Source of the DNA: CAYUVA01 sp964448115 [NCBI: uncultured bacterium]
GTDB lineage: Bacteria; CAYUVA01
Reading direction: 5' to 3'
DNA: 64,000 bases
NCBI GenBank assembly: GCA_964448115.1
Contig: CAYUVA010000003.1
Location: forward strand, 66,078-130,077
The notes under the pieces were generated by a model. The model saw only the letters and a list, made by a program, of their open reading frames with translations, was not told where the DNA came from and ran no database searches. The translations under genes and the position numbers were made by a program. Positions 1 through 8,711 of the stretch are shown piece by piece. Each line of letters opens with the position of its first letter. The first letter of the stretch is position 1.

Positions 1-203
1 GTATAACTTAGGATAACCTTTTTAGCAATCCATATAGCTGTTGTCAAGGTTGCTCATGGATGATGATGTCGTTTGTAACCTGTAACCTATGCATAAAGGA
101 ACTCTTTACATTCTTCTCAACCATACTCGATATGGATTTATTCCCGCTCATAATGTTTAATATATCGCCATGAAACAATTTTATAAAACTATTTTCGATC
201 CCC

Positions 204-230
204 TTGACATTATGAAAACTGTGTTATAAT
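204..230 (+). promoter_or_regulatory. Candidate sigma-70 promoter of the gcv cluster
   Basis: A perfect -35 box TTGACA (204-209) and a perfect -10 box TATAAT (225-230) stand 15 bases apart, slightly shorter than the usual 16-18. The gap to the gcvT start leaves a leader of about 60 bases. No glycine riboswitch core was recognised upstream. Confidence 0.5.
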
Positions 231-295
231 TTGCCTTCCCGTTGATATAAAAGTTCGTTTCAATGCTGTAAGAGAAGCCGGATAAGATTATCGAG

Positions 296-1423
296 ATGAA
301 GCAGAAGAACCTTAAGCACACCGCACTTTATGAGCTGCATCGTGCCTTGGGGGCTAAGATGATACCTTTTGCTGGGTTCGTGATGCCCCTGCGCTACAGC
401 GGAGACAAGGATGAACACCAGTGTGTCAGGCACGCAGCCGGGCTGTTCGATGTAAGCCACATGGGTGAGATCCTCCTTAGAGGCTCAAACGCGCTTAAGA
501 CCCTTAACTACCTGATCACCAACGATGCAGCCAGGCTGAATGTCGGCGATGCGCAATACTCGAGCCTGTGCTATCCAAGTGGCGGCTATGTGGATGATAT
601 CATAGTCTATCGCACAGATAGGGATGAGTACATGGTTTGTGTTAATGCAGCCAACAAGGACAAGGACTATGAATGGTTCATCGATAACAACAAGTACAAT
701 GCTGAGATCACCGATGAGAGCGATGAATACTCCCAGCTCGCCGTGCAGGGGCAAAGGGCTATCGAGATAGTCGAGCAGCTAACCGATGCTGATATAAATG
801 CGATAGGGAGATTCAAGTTCATAACCGCTGAAGTGGCGGGAGCAAAAGCTATCATTGCCAGAACCGGATATACAGGCGAGGATGGCGTGGAGCTTTTCAT
901 TAAAGATCAAGCCCCTCTAAAGGTCGCCGAGGCTCTGCTTGATAAGGGAAAAGCCGTCGGATTAAAACCTATCGGCTTGGGCGCCAGGGATTCGTTGCGC
1001 CTGGAGGCTGCACTACCCCTTTATGGCAACGATATCGATGATAAAAGAACGCCTATCGAAGCTGGTATGGGCTGGACCGTGAAGGTAAAAAAGGAAGAAT
1101 TCATCGGCAAAGAGGTCCTCGCCAGGCAAAAATCTGAGGGAACAAAGCAGAGATTGATCGGCTTCGTTATGCTAAAAAAGGGAATCCCCAGGCAACATTA
1201 TGTTATCCATAAAGATGACCAAGCGGTGGGAGAAGTAACCAGCGGCGTCTTCGCTCCTTATGTGAATGCAGGCATCGGCTTGGGATATGTGCCAAGCGAG
1301 CTTGCAAAAACAGGAACACAAATCGATGTGGAGATTCGAGGAACTCTCCACCCGGCTGTTATTGTCGAGACCCCCTTTCACAAGAATAGGAAGATTATAG
1401 AAAAATATCTCGAAACCTATTAA
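296..1423 (+). CDS. gcvT: Aminomethyltransferase (glycine cleavage T-protein)
   Basis: T-protein of the cytoplasmic glycine cleavage system. It moves the methylene group from lipoyl-bound aminomethyl on H-protein to tetrahydrofolate and releases ammonia. The 375 residues match the family length. Family hallmarks are visible: GAKMIPFAGF near residue 19, FDVSHMGEI at 51-59, the folate-site Asp in YVDDIIVYR near 100, and GLGARDSLRLEAALPLYG in the C-terminal half. The ATG at 296 gives the expected N-terminus, although its ribosome binding site is weak. It heads a same-strand cluster with gcvH, gcvPA and gcvPB, all separated by a few bases to 37 bases, so one transcript is likely. Confidence 0.97.
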   Translation: MKQKNLKHTALYELHRALGAKMIPFAGFVMPLRYSGDKDEHQCVRHAAGLFDVSHMGEILLRGSNALKTLNYLITNDAARLNVGDAQYSSLCYPSGGYVDDIIVYRTDRDEYMVCVNAANKDKDYEWFIDNNKYNAEITDESDEYSQLAVQGQRAIEIVEQLTDADINAIGRFKFITAEVAGAKAIIARTGYTGEDGVELFIKDQAPLKVAEALLDKGKAVGLKPIGLGARDSLRLEAALPLYGNDIDDKRTPIEAGMGWTVKVKKEEFIGKEVLARQKSEGTKQRLIGFVMLKKGIPRQHYVIHKDDQAVGEVTSGVFAPYVNAGIGLGYVPSELAKTGTQIDVEIRGTLHPAVIVETPFHKNRKIIEKYLETY

Positions 1424-1460
1424 ATAGAGATGAGAAAATTCTTTGCTAGGAGGGAAATGG

Positions 1461-1898
1461 ATGTTTCCAGATAACCTTAAATACACCGAGGATCACGAGT
1501 GGGCACTTGTTGAGGGTGACGAGGTCAAGGTAGGGATCACCGATTATGCTCAAGAGGAACTTGGCGATATCGTATATGTTGAGCTTCCTGAGGTGGGAGA
1601 TTATGTCAAGGCTCACGATGCATTCGGTGTCATCGAATCGGTAAAGACCTCAAGCGACCTGTACGCACCCATTTCTGGCGAGATCATCGCCATCAACGAG
1701 GTCTTAGAGGCAGAACCAGAGATCGTGAACGAAGACCCTTATAACGAGGGCTGGATGGTGGTCATCAAAGCCTCCGACATCTCCGAGCTGGACGAGCTGA
1801 TGGACTCCGAGGAGTATCAAGAGTATATCGATGAATTGTCCGAGGAGGATGAAGAGGAAGAAGAGGATTCCTTTGATGATGACGAGGAGTACGAATAG
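1461..1898 (+). CDS. gcvH: Glycine cleavage H-protein with acidic C-terminal tail
   Basis: Lipoyl carrier that shuttles the aminomethyl intermediate between P-, T- and L-proteins. ATG 1461 is chosen over the upstream in-frame TTG 1443 because AGGAGGG (1448-1454) lies six bases before it and the product then starts [14 protein letters not shown], as in the family. Lipoylation site is Lys62 in ESVKTSSD. The normal H-protein fold ends near residue 117; residues 118-145 are an extra tail made almost wholly of Glu and Asp, which I do not know from typical GcvH. The stop abuts the gcvPA start, implying translational coupling. No lipoate ligase or lpd gene is in the window. Confidence 0.96.
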   Translation: MFPDNLKYTEDHEWALVEGDEVKVGITDYAQEELGDIVYVELPEVGDYVKAHDAFGVIESVKTSSDLYAPISGEIIAINEVLEAEPEIVNEDPYNEGWMVVIKASDISELDELMDSEEYQEYIDELSEEDEEEEEDSFDDDEEYE

Positions 1899-3260
1899 TT
1901 GAACAGCTTCCTCCCCCATACCGATGAAGAGATCCGCCGTATGCTCAAAGTGATCGGCGTTGAGCATATCGAGGAGCTTTTTGCAGATATCCCCAAAGAA
2001 CTTCGCCTAAAAGCCGTATTAAATTTACCCCTAGGGATCTCCGAGAGCGAGGCTATCCAATTCTTTAAACAACTAGCTGCTAATGCTGAAACCACATATT
2101 TCGTTGGTGCTGGAAGCTACTGGCATACGGTGCCATCAATAATCGATAGCATCATCAGTCAAGGGGATTTCTTCACCGCCTATACGCCCTACCAGCCGGA
2201 GGTCTCCCAGGGAACCCTGCAAGCCATCTTCGAGTATCAATCGCTGATCTGTATTTTAACCGGCTTGGAGGTCTCCAATGCCTCGATGTACGATGGCGCA
2301 TCTGCCACAGCCGAAGCGGTGCTCATGGCAAACAGAGCCTCGAGGAAGGGGAAAAGCAGGTTTATCATATCCCGGGGACTGCATCCCAGGTATCTATCTA
2401 CCATCAAGACCTACTGCAAGCACCAGGCGTTCGAGCTGGTCGAGATTCCCTTTAACGATGAGGGAACTACCGACCTTATAGCATTAGAATCTGCGCTAGA
2501 TGGTAATACCTGCGCGGTCGTGCTCCAGAGTCCCAACTTCTGCGGCTGCATCGAAGACAGCGTAAAGGTCGGCGAGATCTGCGCGACCAGGGATGTCGCT
2601 TTCATCTATGTTACCACTGAAGCGCTCTCCTTGGCAGCCCTCAAACCACCAGGTCAAGTCGGAGCCAACATCTGCGCTGGCGAGGGACAATCCTTTGGGC
2701 TTGGATTGAACTTCGGGGGACCTTACCTTGGCATACTGGCAGCATCCAAGGAATACCTGCGTAAGATGCCTGGTCGGATAGTCGGAAAAACTAAGGATAT
2801 GGATGGCAAGACTGGCTATGTACTAACCTTGGCTACCAGGGAACAACATATCAGGCGGGAGAAGGCGACCTCCAACATCTGTACCAACCAGGCGCTCTGT
2901 GCGCTGGCTGCCACCATTTTCCTAGCCTCAATGGGGCAGGCAGGCTTACGAGAGCTGGCATATCAGAACATGCAGAAGGCTGCCTACTTGCGCAGCGAGC
3001 TTGCTGGCATAAAGAACCTTCGATTTCCCCACAGTGCCCCCTTCTTCAACGAATTCATCGTGGAGCTACCAATGGATGCCACCGAGTTCATAAAACGGAT
3101 CCATGCCATCGAGCACCCCATGAAGATACTGCCTGGAATGGCACCATCTACCTTGGATAGTCGCTATCCGAAGAACTGGCTGCTTACCTGTGCAACCGAG
3201 ATGAATAGTCGAGAGGGGATAGAGTTGCTTGTAAAATACATTAAATCCGTAATCGGCTGA
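1899..3260 (+). CDS. gcvPA: Glycine dehydrogenase (decarboxylating) subunit 1
   Basis: First half of the split, two-subunit P-protein, which decarboxylates glycine with PLP and loads H-protein. The 453 residues fit the separate-subunit form found in many anaerobes and Gram-positives rather than the fused ~950-residue GcvP. Recognisable segments are the N-terminal PHTDEEIRRML, TAYTPYQPEVSQGTLQ, the GGP(Y)LG stretch, and TREQHIRREKATSNICTNQ. The TTG at 1899 follows the gcvH stop directly, and a GAGGAG about ten bases upstream lies inside the acidic-tail codons of gcvH. The PLP lysine is carried by the partner subunit gcvPB. Confidence 0.96.
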   Translation: MNSFLPHTDEEIRRMLKVIGVEHIEELFADIPKELRLKAVLNLPLGISESEAIQFFKQLAANAETTYFVGAGSYWHTVPSIIDSIISQGDFFTAYTPYQPEVSQGTLQAIFEYQSLICILTGLEVSNASMYDGASATAEAVLMANRASRKGKSRFIISRGLHPRYLSTIKTYCKHQAFELVEIPFNDEGTTDLIALESALDGNTCAVVLQSPNFCGCIEDSVKVGEICATRDVAFIYVTTEALSLAALKPPGQVGANICAGEGQSFGLGLNFGGPYLGILAASKEYLRKMPGRIVGKTKDMDGKTGYVLTLATREQHIRREKATSNICTNQALCALAATIFLASMGQAGLRELAYQNMQKAAYLRSELAGIKNLRFPHSAPFFNEFIVELPMDATEFIKRIHAIEHPMKILPGMAPSTLDSRYPKNWLLTCATEMNSREGIELLVKYIKSVIG

Positions 3261-3266
3261 TTTCAG

Positions 3267-4727
3267 ATGAAAAACGATAAGGGAATAACCATCTTCGAGA
3301 AGTCCTCGGCGGGTCGAAGAGGATTCGTGCTGCCTAAGTTGGATGTTCCAGAGATCCCCCTGGAGGATATCATTCCAGAGCATCTTAGACGCGACAGCCT
3401 GGCTGGGATGCCCGAACTATCGGAGCCGGATATCATCAGGCACTATACCAGCCTCTCAAGGCTAAATTTCTCGGTTGACTCCAATTACTACCCGTTAGGC
3501 TCCTGCACCATGAAGTACAATCCAAGGGTTAACGAGCTGGTTAGTCGCTTCAGTGGCTTCACTGACCTGCACCCTTTCACGCCTGAGGATGATTGTCAGA
3601 GCGCGCTGAAGGTCATGTATCAACTTCAGGTAGCCCTGGCTGAGTTGACCGGGTTGCCTGCCGTAACCCTGCAACCGGCAGCCGGCGCCCACGGCGAGTT
3701 AACTGGGATGCTGATGATAAAGGCATTCTTCGATGAAAGGGGCGAGGCGCATAGAACCAAGGTGCTAGTCCCCGATTCCGCCCACGGCACCAACCCTGCC
3801 AGCGTAGCGATTGCCGGGCTGGATGTGGTACAGATACCCTCCAATGCCAAAGGGCTGATTGATACCAAGGCGCTTGAGGCAGTCATGGACGATAAGGTGG
3901 CGGCTATCATGCTGACCAATCCCAATACCCTGGGATTGTTCGAGGAACAGATAATCAACATCAGCGAGATCTTGCATAGCGGCGGGGGCCTGGTCTATAA
4001 TGATGGTGCCAATTTCAATGCGTTGATGGGGTACGCAAAGGCAAGCGATATGGGCATTGATGTTATGCACCTGAACCTGCACAAGACCTTCTCCACACCA
4101 CATGGCGGAGGAGGACCGGGGTCAGGACCGGTGGCGGTGGCTGAGAACCTGGAACCATTCTTGCCGGTTCCGAGGATAATAAAAGAGGGAGAGAGATATC
4201 GGCTCGATTACGATCATCCCCTGTCCATAGGCAATTTGTTAGCCTTCTATGGAAACTTCAATGTGATGATCAAGGCGCTTTGCTACATAATGATGATGGG
4301 CAAGGACGGCTTGAAAAAGGCTACACAGCTGGCTGTGCTGAATGCAAACTACCTCAAGGAAAGGCTCAAAGGCACCTATCATCTACCTTATGATCATCTT
4401 TGTAAGCACGAGTTCGTCTTGTCAGATAAGCATCAGAGGACCAAGAAAATAAGCAACATTGACATAGCCAAGCGCCTAATCGACTACGGGTTCCATCCCC
4501 CTACGATGTCCTTTCCGCTTATTGTTCATGGCGCTTTGATGATCGAGCCGACCGAGACCGAAAATATCGAGACCCTGGATGCCTTCATAGAAGCGCTTAT
4601 CAAGATAAGCGATGAGTGCAAGGATAACGAGGAGCTTTTAATAGACGCACCGCATAACGCACCGCTTAGGCGCCTGGACGAGGTTACCGCTGCCCGCAAG
4701 CCAAAGGTGCGCTTTGGCAACGATTGA
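3267..4727 (+). CDS. gcvPB: Glycine dehydrogenase (decarboxylating) subunit 2
   Basis: PLP-bearing half of the split P-protein; forms a heterotetramer with GcvPA. 486 residues, the usual length. Conserved N-terminal YPLGSCTMKYNP (75-86), QPAAGAHGE (136-144) and PDSAHGTNPAS (169-179) are intact, and the PLP Schiff-base lysine is Lys273 in NLHKTFSTPHGGGG. It starts six bases after gcvPA and is the last gene of the cluster; the next gene, gmhA, is convergent. I see no convincing intrinsic terminator in the 39 bases between them. Confidence 0.97.
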   Translation: MKNDKGITIFEKSSAGRRGFVLPKLDVPEIPLEDIIPEHLRRDSLAGMPELSEPDIIRHYTSLSRLNFSVDSNYYPLGSCTMKYNPRVNELVSRFSGFTDLHPFTPEDDCQSALKVMYQLQVALAELTGLPAVTLQPAAGAHGELTGMLMIKAFFDERGEAHRTKVLVPDSAHGTNPASVAIAGLDVVQIPSNAKGLIDTKALEAVMDDKVAAIMLTNPNTLGLFEEQIINISEILHSGGGLVYNDGANFNALMGYAKASDMGIDVMHLNLHKTFSTPHGGGGPGSGPVAVAENLEPFLPVPRIIKEGERYRLDYDHPLSIGNLLAFYGNFNVMIKALCYIMMMGKDGLKKATQLAVLNANYLKERLKGTYHLPYDHLCKHEFVLSDKHQRTKKISNIDIAKRLIDYGFHPPTMSFPLIVHGALMIEPTETENIETLDAFIEALIKISDECKDNEELLIDAPHNAPLRRLDEVTAARKPKVRFGND

Positions 4728-4766
4728 TATTATCAAACAGAAGCATCCAAATCTAAAAAAAGCTGC

Positions 4767-5354
4767 CTAGCCTGCTTCATCGTTCAGTTGTGCTTCTAGA
4801 ACTAGGCAGACGAGGTGGATTACTGTGGCATGGATCTCCTGGATGTGGGCAGTCGAGTCAGAATCGACATTGATATTGTAATCTGACAGCCCCTTGAGGC
4901 TTCCCCCTGATCTGCCAGTGAAGGATACAATTATCATGCCCCTTGATTTAGCCTCCTTAGCAGCCTTTAGAATATTAGGGGAAGTTCCGCTTGTGCTTAT
5001 TGCGACTAGAACATCATCTTGTTCCCCCAGGGCACGCACCTGGCGAACGAATACCTCCTCAAAGCCATAGTCATTAGAGACTGCGGTCAGGATGGATGTA
5101 TCGGTGGTTAAGGCGATGGCTTTTATAGGTTGACGATCCTTGTTGAACCTGCCAATCAGCTCGCTTGAGAAGTGTTGTGCATCGGCAGCGCTTCCTCCAT
5201 TACCGCATATTAGCAACTTATTTCCGTTGCTCAGAGCCTTGAGGATGGCTTTTATAAATAAAGTCAAACTATCGAGGTTCTCTTCCATGAACCTTATTTT
5301 AAGTTCAATGCTCTCCTTGAAATAAGCGGAGGCTATTTCAGATATCTCGTCCAT
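4767..5354 (-). CDS. gmhA: Phosphoheptose isomerase
   Basis: Converts sedoheptulose 7-phosphate to D-glycero-D-manno-heptose 7-phosphate, the first step of ADP-heptose synthesis for the LPS inner core. Its presence points to a heptose-containing outer membrane. 195 residues, one SIS domain. The GmhA signature ICGNGGSAADAQHF (residues 49-62) carries the expected His61 and Glu65, ISTSGTSPN forms the phosphate loop, and QEIH plus a following His near the C-terminus complete the metal/active site. No other heptose genes (hldE, gmhB) lie nearby. It is downstream of the TPR gene on the same strand, 27 bases away. Confidence 0.93.
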   Translation of the reverse strand: MDEISEIASAYFKESIELKIRFMEENLDSLTLFIKAILKALSNGNKLLICGNGGSAADAQHFSSELIGRFNKDRQPIKAIALTTDTSILTAVSNDYGFEEVFVRQVRALGEQDDVLVAISTSGTSPNILKAAKEAKSRGMIIVSFTGRSGGSLKGLSDYNINVDSDSTAHIQEIHATVIHLVCLVLEAQLNDEAG

Positions 5355-5381
5355 CGCAAAATAACGCTGAGAAGTGCCATA

Positions 5382-6449
5382 TCATTCATCTTCAAGGGTT
5401 TTTCTCTTGATTCTCTCCTGGGTATATTTTCTTCGCAGCTTCCAGTTCTCGTTGTCCGGATTCAACTCCAATGCCTTGTCGTAGGCTTTAAGTGCCATCT
5501 GGTCCTGTTTATTAAGCTCATAAGAAAGCCCCAGCTTGTAGTGAGCCTTTGCATATTCGGGCTTGAGTTCGACTGCGCGTTGATAAGCCTCTATTGCCTG
5601 GCGATATTTATGCAGGTTCTCGTAAGCCTGGCCGAGAAAGTATGCAGCCTCGAAGTTGTTGGGATCGATGTTAAGCAGCTTGGAAAGATGCTGGGAAGCA
5701 TCGGAGTACTTGTCTTGAAACAGCATTGCTCTTCCCAGATAAAGAAGAAGATACTTATCCTCAGGTGCATGTTTCAAGCCCTCTCTGGCGGTCGCCTCCA
5801 ACTGCTTATAGTCTTCAAGGGTCAAGAAACAGGTCGATAGATAGACGCTAGCCTGGGTGAACTGGGGATTGATCTGTAGAGCCTTTCTGAATGGTTCTAT
5901 AGCCTCGGCGCACTTATCCAATTCTTTTAGCAGGTATGCCTGGTAGTACCAGGCATTGAACGAGTCCGGATTTATTGCAGCCGCGTGCTTAAATGCATCG
6001 ATCGCCTCGTTATATTTTTTCGCTTTCATGGCAGAGGTGGCGTAAAAGTACTGGTATTGATAGTCCTTCCCGTGCAATTCAGCAGCTTTTCGGTAGTGCT
6101 CATAAGCCTGGTACCAGTCCGGTGTTGGCAGCTTTGAATAGACATATCCAAGCATGAAGTGAGCCTCATAGACATTATGTTCTTCAGTAGCTGACTCGAT
6201 AGCTTTTTTAAGAGGCTCTACCGCTTTCTCGTATCTTCCCCCATCGACATAACAGCGCGCCAATAGATACAGCAGGTTATAATTATTGGGATGTTCTCTT
6301 CGAGCAAGCTGTAGCTCCTCGGCTGCCAGATCATATTTCTTATCTTGATACAGCTTCATGCCGTTTCCCCAGTGATCGGCATAAGCATTGCCAAACAGCA
6401 CCAGAGCAAAGAAAGCACTGACAATCTTGATCGTTATATCTCGTCTCAT
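5382..6449 (-). CDS. Periplasmic tetratricopeptide-repeat protein
   Basis: About 355 residues when read from the ATG at 6449, which has AGGGAG eight bases upstream; an in-frame ATG at 6467 is less well placed. The N-terminus MRRDITIKIVSAFFALVLFGNAYA is a Sec signal peptide. Nearly all of the mature part is consecutive TPR units of about 34 residues, nine or so, with repeated motifs such as YEKAVEPLKKAIE, FNAWYYQAYLLKEL, YFLGQAYENLHKYRQAIEAY and YKLGLSYELNKQ. The tail is basic. It probably scaffolds proteins in the periplasm; the partner cannot be told from sequence. gmhA follows 27 bases downstream, possibly co-transcribed. Confidence 0.85.
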   Translation of the reverse strand: MRRDITIKIVSAFFALVLFGNAYADHWGNGMKLYQDKKYDLAAEELQLARREHPNNYNLLYLLARCYVDGGRYEKAVEPLKKAIESATEEHNVYEAHFMLGYVYSKLPTPDWYQAYEHYRKAAELHGKDYQYQYFYATSAMKAKKYNEAIDAFKHAAAINPDSFNAWYYQAYLLKELDKCAEAIEPFRKALQINPQFTQASVYLSTCFLTLEDYKQLEATAREGLKHAPEDKYLLLYLGRAMLFQDKYSDASQHLSKLLNIDPNNFEAAYFLGQAYENLHKYRQAIEAYQRAVELKPEYAKAHYKLGLSYELNKQDQMALKAYDKALELNPDNENWKLRRKYTQERIKRKTLEDE

Positions 6450-6763
6450 TTTCCAAGCTCCCTTCATTGTATGTTCATTATTGAAAAAGTATCAAGTCTT
6501 AAAAGTTAACCGAAATATCATCATCATGTCAAGTTGCATGAATCAACCCCCAAATTCTCGGCTTGGATCTCGTAATGGAAACCTCTTGCAAAAATAAACA
6601 TCCTTCACCACTCAAATTGAGCCTGAACAGTCAAACCAAATAGAAAAATGGTACCACCTTTTATGCTCAATTTTTAATTATTGATAACATGTTAAATTAA
6701 GGTAGAAAAAATGGTATATTTTATCTTATTTATTGATAAATAAGTCCCCGTGTTCGCAAATCA
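6450..6763. other. AT-rich intergenic stretch with a perfect inverted repeat
   Basis: Between two minus-strand genes. It presumably holds the promoter of the TPR gene but no box pair stands out. The half nearest the glycosyltransferase stop is very AT-rich and contains a 20-base inverted repeat described separately. No small gene or RNA was recognised. Confidence 0.5.
6725..6744. repeat. Perfect AT-rich inverted repeat
   Basis: CTTATTTAT, the dinucleotide TG, then ATAAATAAG: nine-base arms that are exact reverse complements. It lies 20-39 bases past the stop codon of the minus-strand glycosyltransferase. The stem is pure A/T apart from the outer C-G pair and has no adjoining T-run, so it is a poor intrinsic terminator; a protein-binding palindrome is equally possible. 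Confidence 0.5.
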
Positions 6764-8623
6764 CTAAAGGATAGAGATAGGTAAACTAGCTGGTTGGAAA
6801 TAAATAATTTCGCTAGTTATTACGAAGCGATAGAGATCATCATGGCACCTAATGGTTATGTACTGCATTGCAGGCTCTGTTTCTGTCATGTTGTAACTCG
6901 GCTCGGTTGAAATCGATAAGCCCTCCAAGTCCCTGATGCCAAGAAGGTCGTGCATATCGTCATTGTTGAATCCATCGTAGGCTATGGAAGCAAAATGGAC
7001 TCCCTTTGACTTGAGGGCGATCATCCTGGGTATATCTCCCCCGAAGCTGCTTGCAGTAACCTTTTGATCCTCGGCTCCAATCTGCTTATCCAGATAGTTA
7101 GCCTCGCCGAAGCAGAAGATGAAAGCCTCATCGGGCACTCTACACAGCCTAAAAAAACCGGGGCTGACATAGTAGTAGAGTCTCTGATGCCAGACAGCGA
7201 ATGCGACCTCGTCGTTGAGCATGCCGAAGACCAGGTCGCCTCGCAGTGGACGCATGTAGCGTAAAAGTTTAAGTACATTCATCGGCTCGCCATAACGGGC
7301 AGCCTGCACCTGCAGCGAATCATCAGGCTCGCCGTAGCGATCTTTGATCTGCTCAATGCCTTTACCCTCGAATTCATCCCACAGGTAGGCATTCGCCGAG
7401 CGCCGCCAACTCGAATTGGTGTTCAGAATAACGCCGCTGAACAGCCCCATTTTCTCGATGACGGGATTTACCTCATTAGGAAACTTGGGAAAAAGCACCC
7501 CCTGCTTATCGAGGTTGAACAGGTTGAAAACAAGCAGGGAAACCAACGCAATGTTTATCAGCCATGAAACCAGCCTGCGCCTAAAGATGCTATGCAGAAC
7601 GACAGCGATGAACAGGGCGATCATCGGTGTAAGCGGTTGTAAGTAATGATTGCCCTTGATGGGGATCAGGGTGAAGATCAAATAAACGCACGGTATGTTC
7701 ACCCCGATCACGACTAGCAGCGTTCGCTTCTGCCTGGCTGCTTTGCTTGAATCCCATAAAAAAATAAAACTCTTTAACAGCCAAGCAAGCAATGCCAAGC
7801 TCCCAATGATTGTTATAACAAAAGAGATGTTTAGCGGTATATTGGGTGCATAAAAGGCAAAGTAATCGACCAGCAGCCTCCAATCTTGCAGCATCTCGAT
7901 CGGCTCTATTCTGTTGTTCGGCTGAAGCGCGACCGTTGATACACGATCCGGCAGCATTAGGTAATAAAACGGGATCAGCAGGAGCAAAGGTGATAAATAC
8001 TTCAATATCCTCAGCGGCTTTATATCGGGATCTCTGACAACTTTTACCAAGGCAAGACCTAGAAAAGGTATGCAATAAAAAATGAGCGTGTATTTGATCA
8101 ACATTCCGATCACAAATACCAGGCATATCCGGATTATATACTTGAAACCATCTTTTGTATCATCCACAGCAAAGTATAAAAACAATAAAAGCCAAGCCCC
8201 GATGGCAAGCTCATGGCTGAAGGTCATCGACATCTCGCAGATTGCGGGGAAAAATGTCAGCAAGATGGCTGCTGATAGCCCTATATGCAGCCATCGGTGC
8301 TTTTGAGCAAAAAGATAAAAAAAGCCGAAGCATAGACCCAACAACCATATATTCAAATACAATAGATTGCGCGGGGAGTCTCCAAGCAAGAAAAGAACCA
8401 GCTTGCCGAGATAGTATAGTAGAGGGGGATAAGCCTTGGAATAGGCGCTGTCAAAGTAATCCTGCGCTGCCCGGTAGTGCTCCTCGAACATTCCCCCCCT
8501 AGTGCGGCTCATGTCGTAATCCACACCAAGAAATATCCCAAGGCGCACCAAGAATACCAGGCAAACCAATATATATAAAAGGGTTAGCGCTCCTTTTGCT
8601 CCAGGGGAGCTATCAGGTGGCAT
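6764..8623 (-). CDS. GT39-like integral membrane glycosyltransferase
   Basis: 619 residues with roughly ten to twelve hydrophobic helices in the first two thirds and a soluble C-terminal part of about 230 residues. The first loop holds acidic and aromatic residues (GVDYDMSRTRGGMFEEHY, then YPPLLYYLGKL) like the periplasmic loop of polyprenyl-phosphate-sugar-dependent transferases of the ArnT/PMT class. Such enzymes move a sugar from a lipid carrier to a protein or glycan on the periplasmic face. Acceptor and donor are unknown. It is downstream of the aldolase gene on the same strand (88 bases). The family assignment rests on topology and the loop only. Confidence 0.65.
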   Translation of the reverse strand: MPPDSSPGAKGALTLLYILVCLVFLVRLGIFLGVDYDMSRTRGGMFEEHYRAAQDYFDSAYSKAYPPLLYYLGKLVLFLLGDSPRNLLYLNIWLLGLCFGFFYLFAQKHRWLHIGLSAAILLTFFPAICEMSMTFSHELAIGAWLLLFLYFAVDDTKDGFKYIIRICLVFVIGMLIKYTLIFYCIPFLGLALVKVVRDPDIKPLRILKYLSPLLLLIPFYYLMLPDRVSTVALQPNNRIEPIEMLQDWRLLVDYFAFYAPNIPLNISFVITIIGSLALLAWLLKSFIFLWDSSKAARQKRTLLVVIGVNIPCVYLIFTLIPIKGNHYLQPLTPMIALFIAVVLHSIFRRRLVSWLINIALVSLLVFNLFNLDKQGVLFPKFPNEVNPVIEKMGLFSGVILNTNSSWRRSANAYLWDEFEGKGIEQIKDRYGEPDDSLQVQAARYGEPMNVLKLLRYMRPLRGDLVFGMLNDEVAFAVWHQRLYYYVSPGFFRLCRVPDEAFIFCFGEANYLDKQIGAEDQKVTASSFGGDIPRMIALKSKGVHFASIAYDGFNNDDMHDLLGIRDLEGLSISTEPSYNMTETEPAMQYITIRCHDDLYRFVITSEIIYFQPASLPISIL

Positions 8624-8711
8624 CTATAGCTTGATTTGTGTATTAAAGCTGCCTATTTTTCAGTCAAGACCAAACTAGCTACTTTTGATTTTTTCAAAAT
8701 TATAAAAATTA

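Noticed and set aside
1-295. Possible glycine riboswitch upstream of gcvT
   Set aside because: None of the conserved aptamer core was found. Only a sigma-70-like promoter is convincing.
4740-4790. Stem plus A-run between gcvPB and gmhA as a bidirectional terminator
   Set aside because: The A-run is there but the flanking bases pair for only about four bases.
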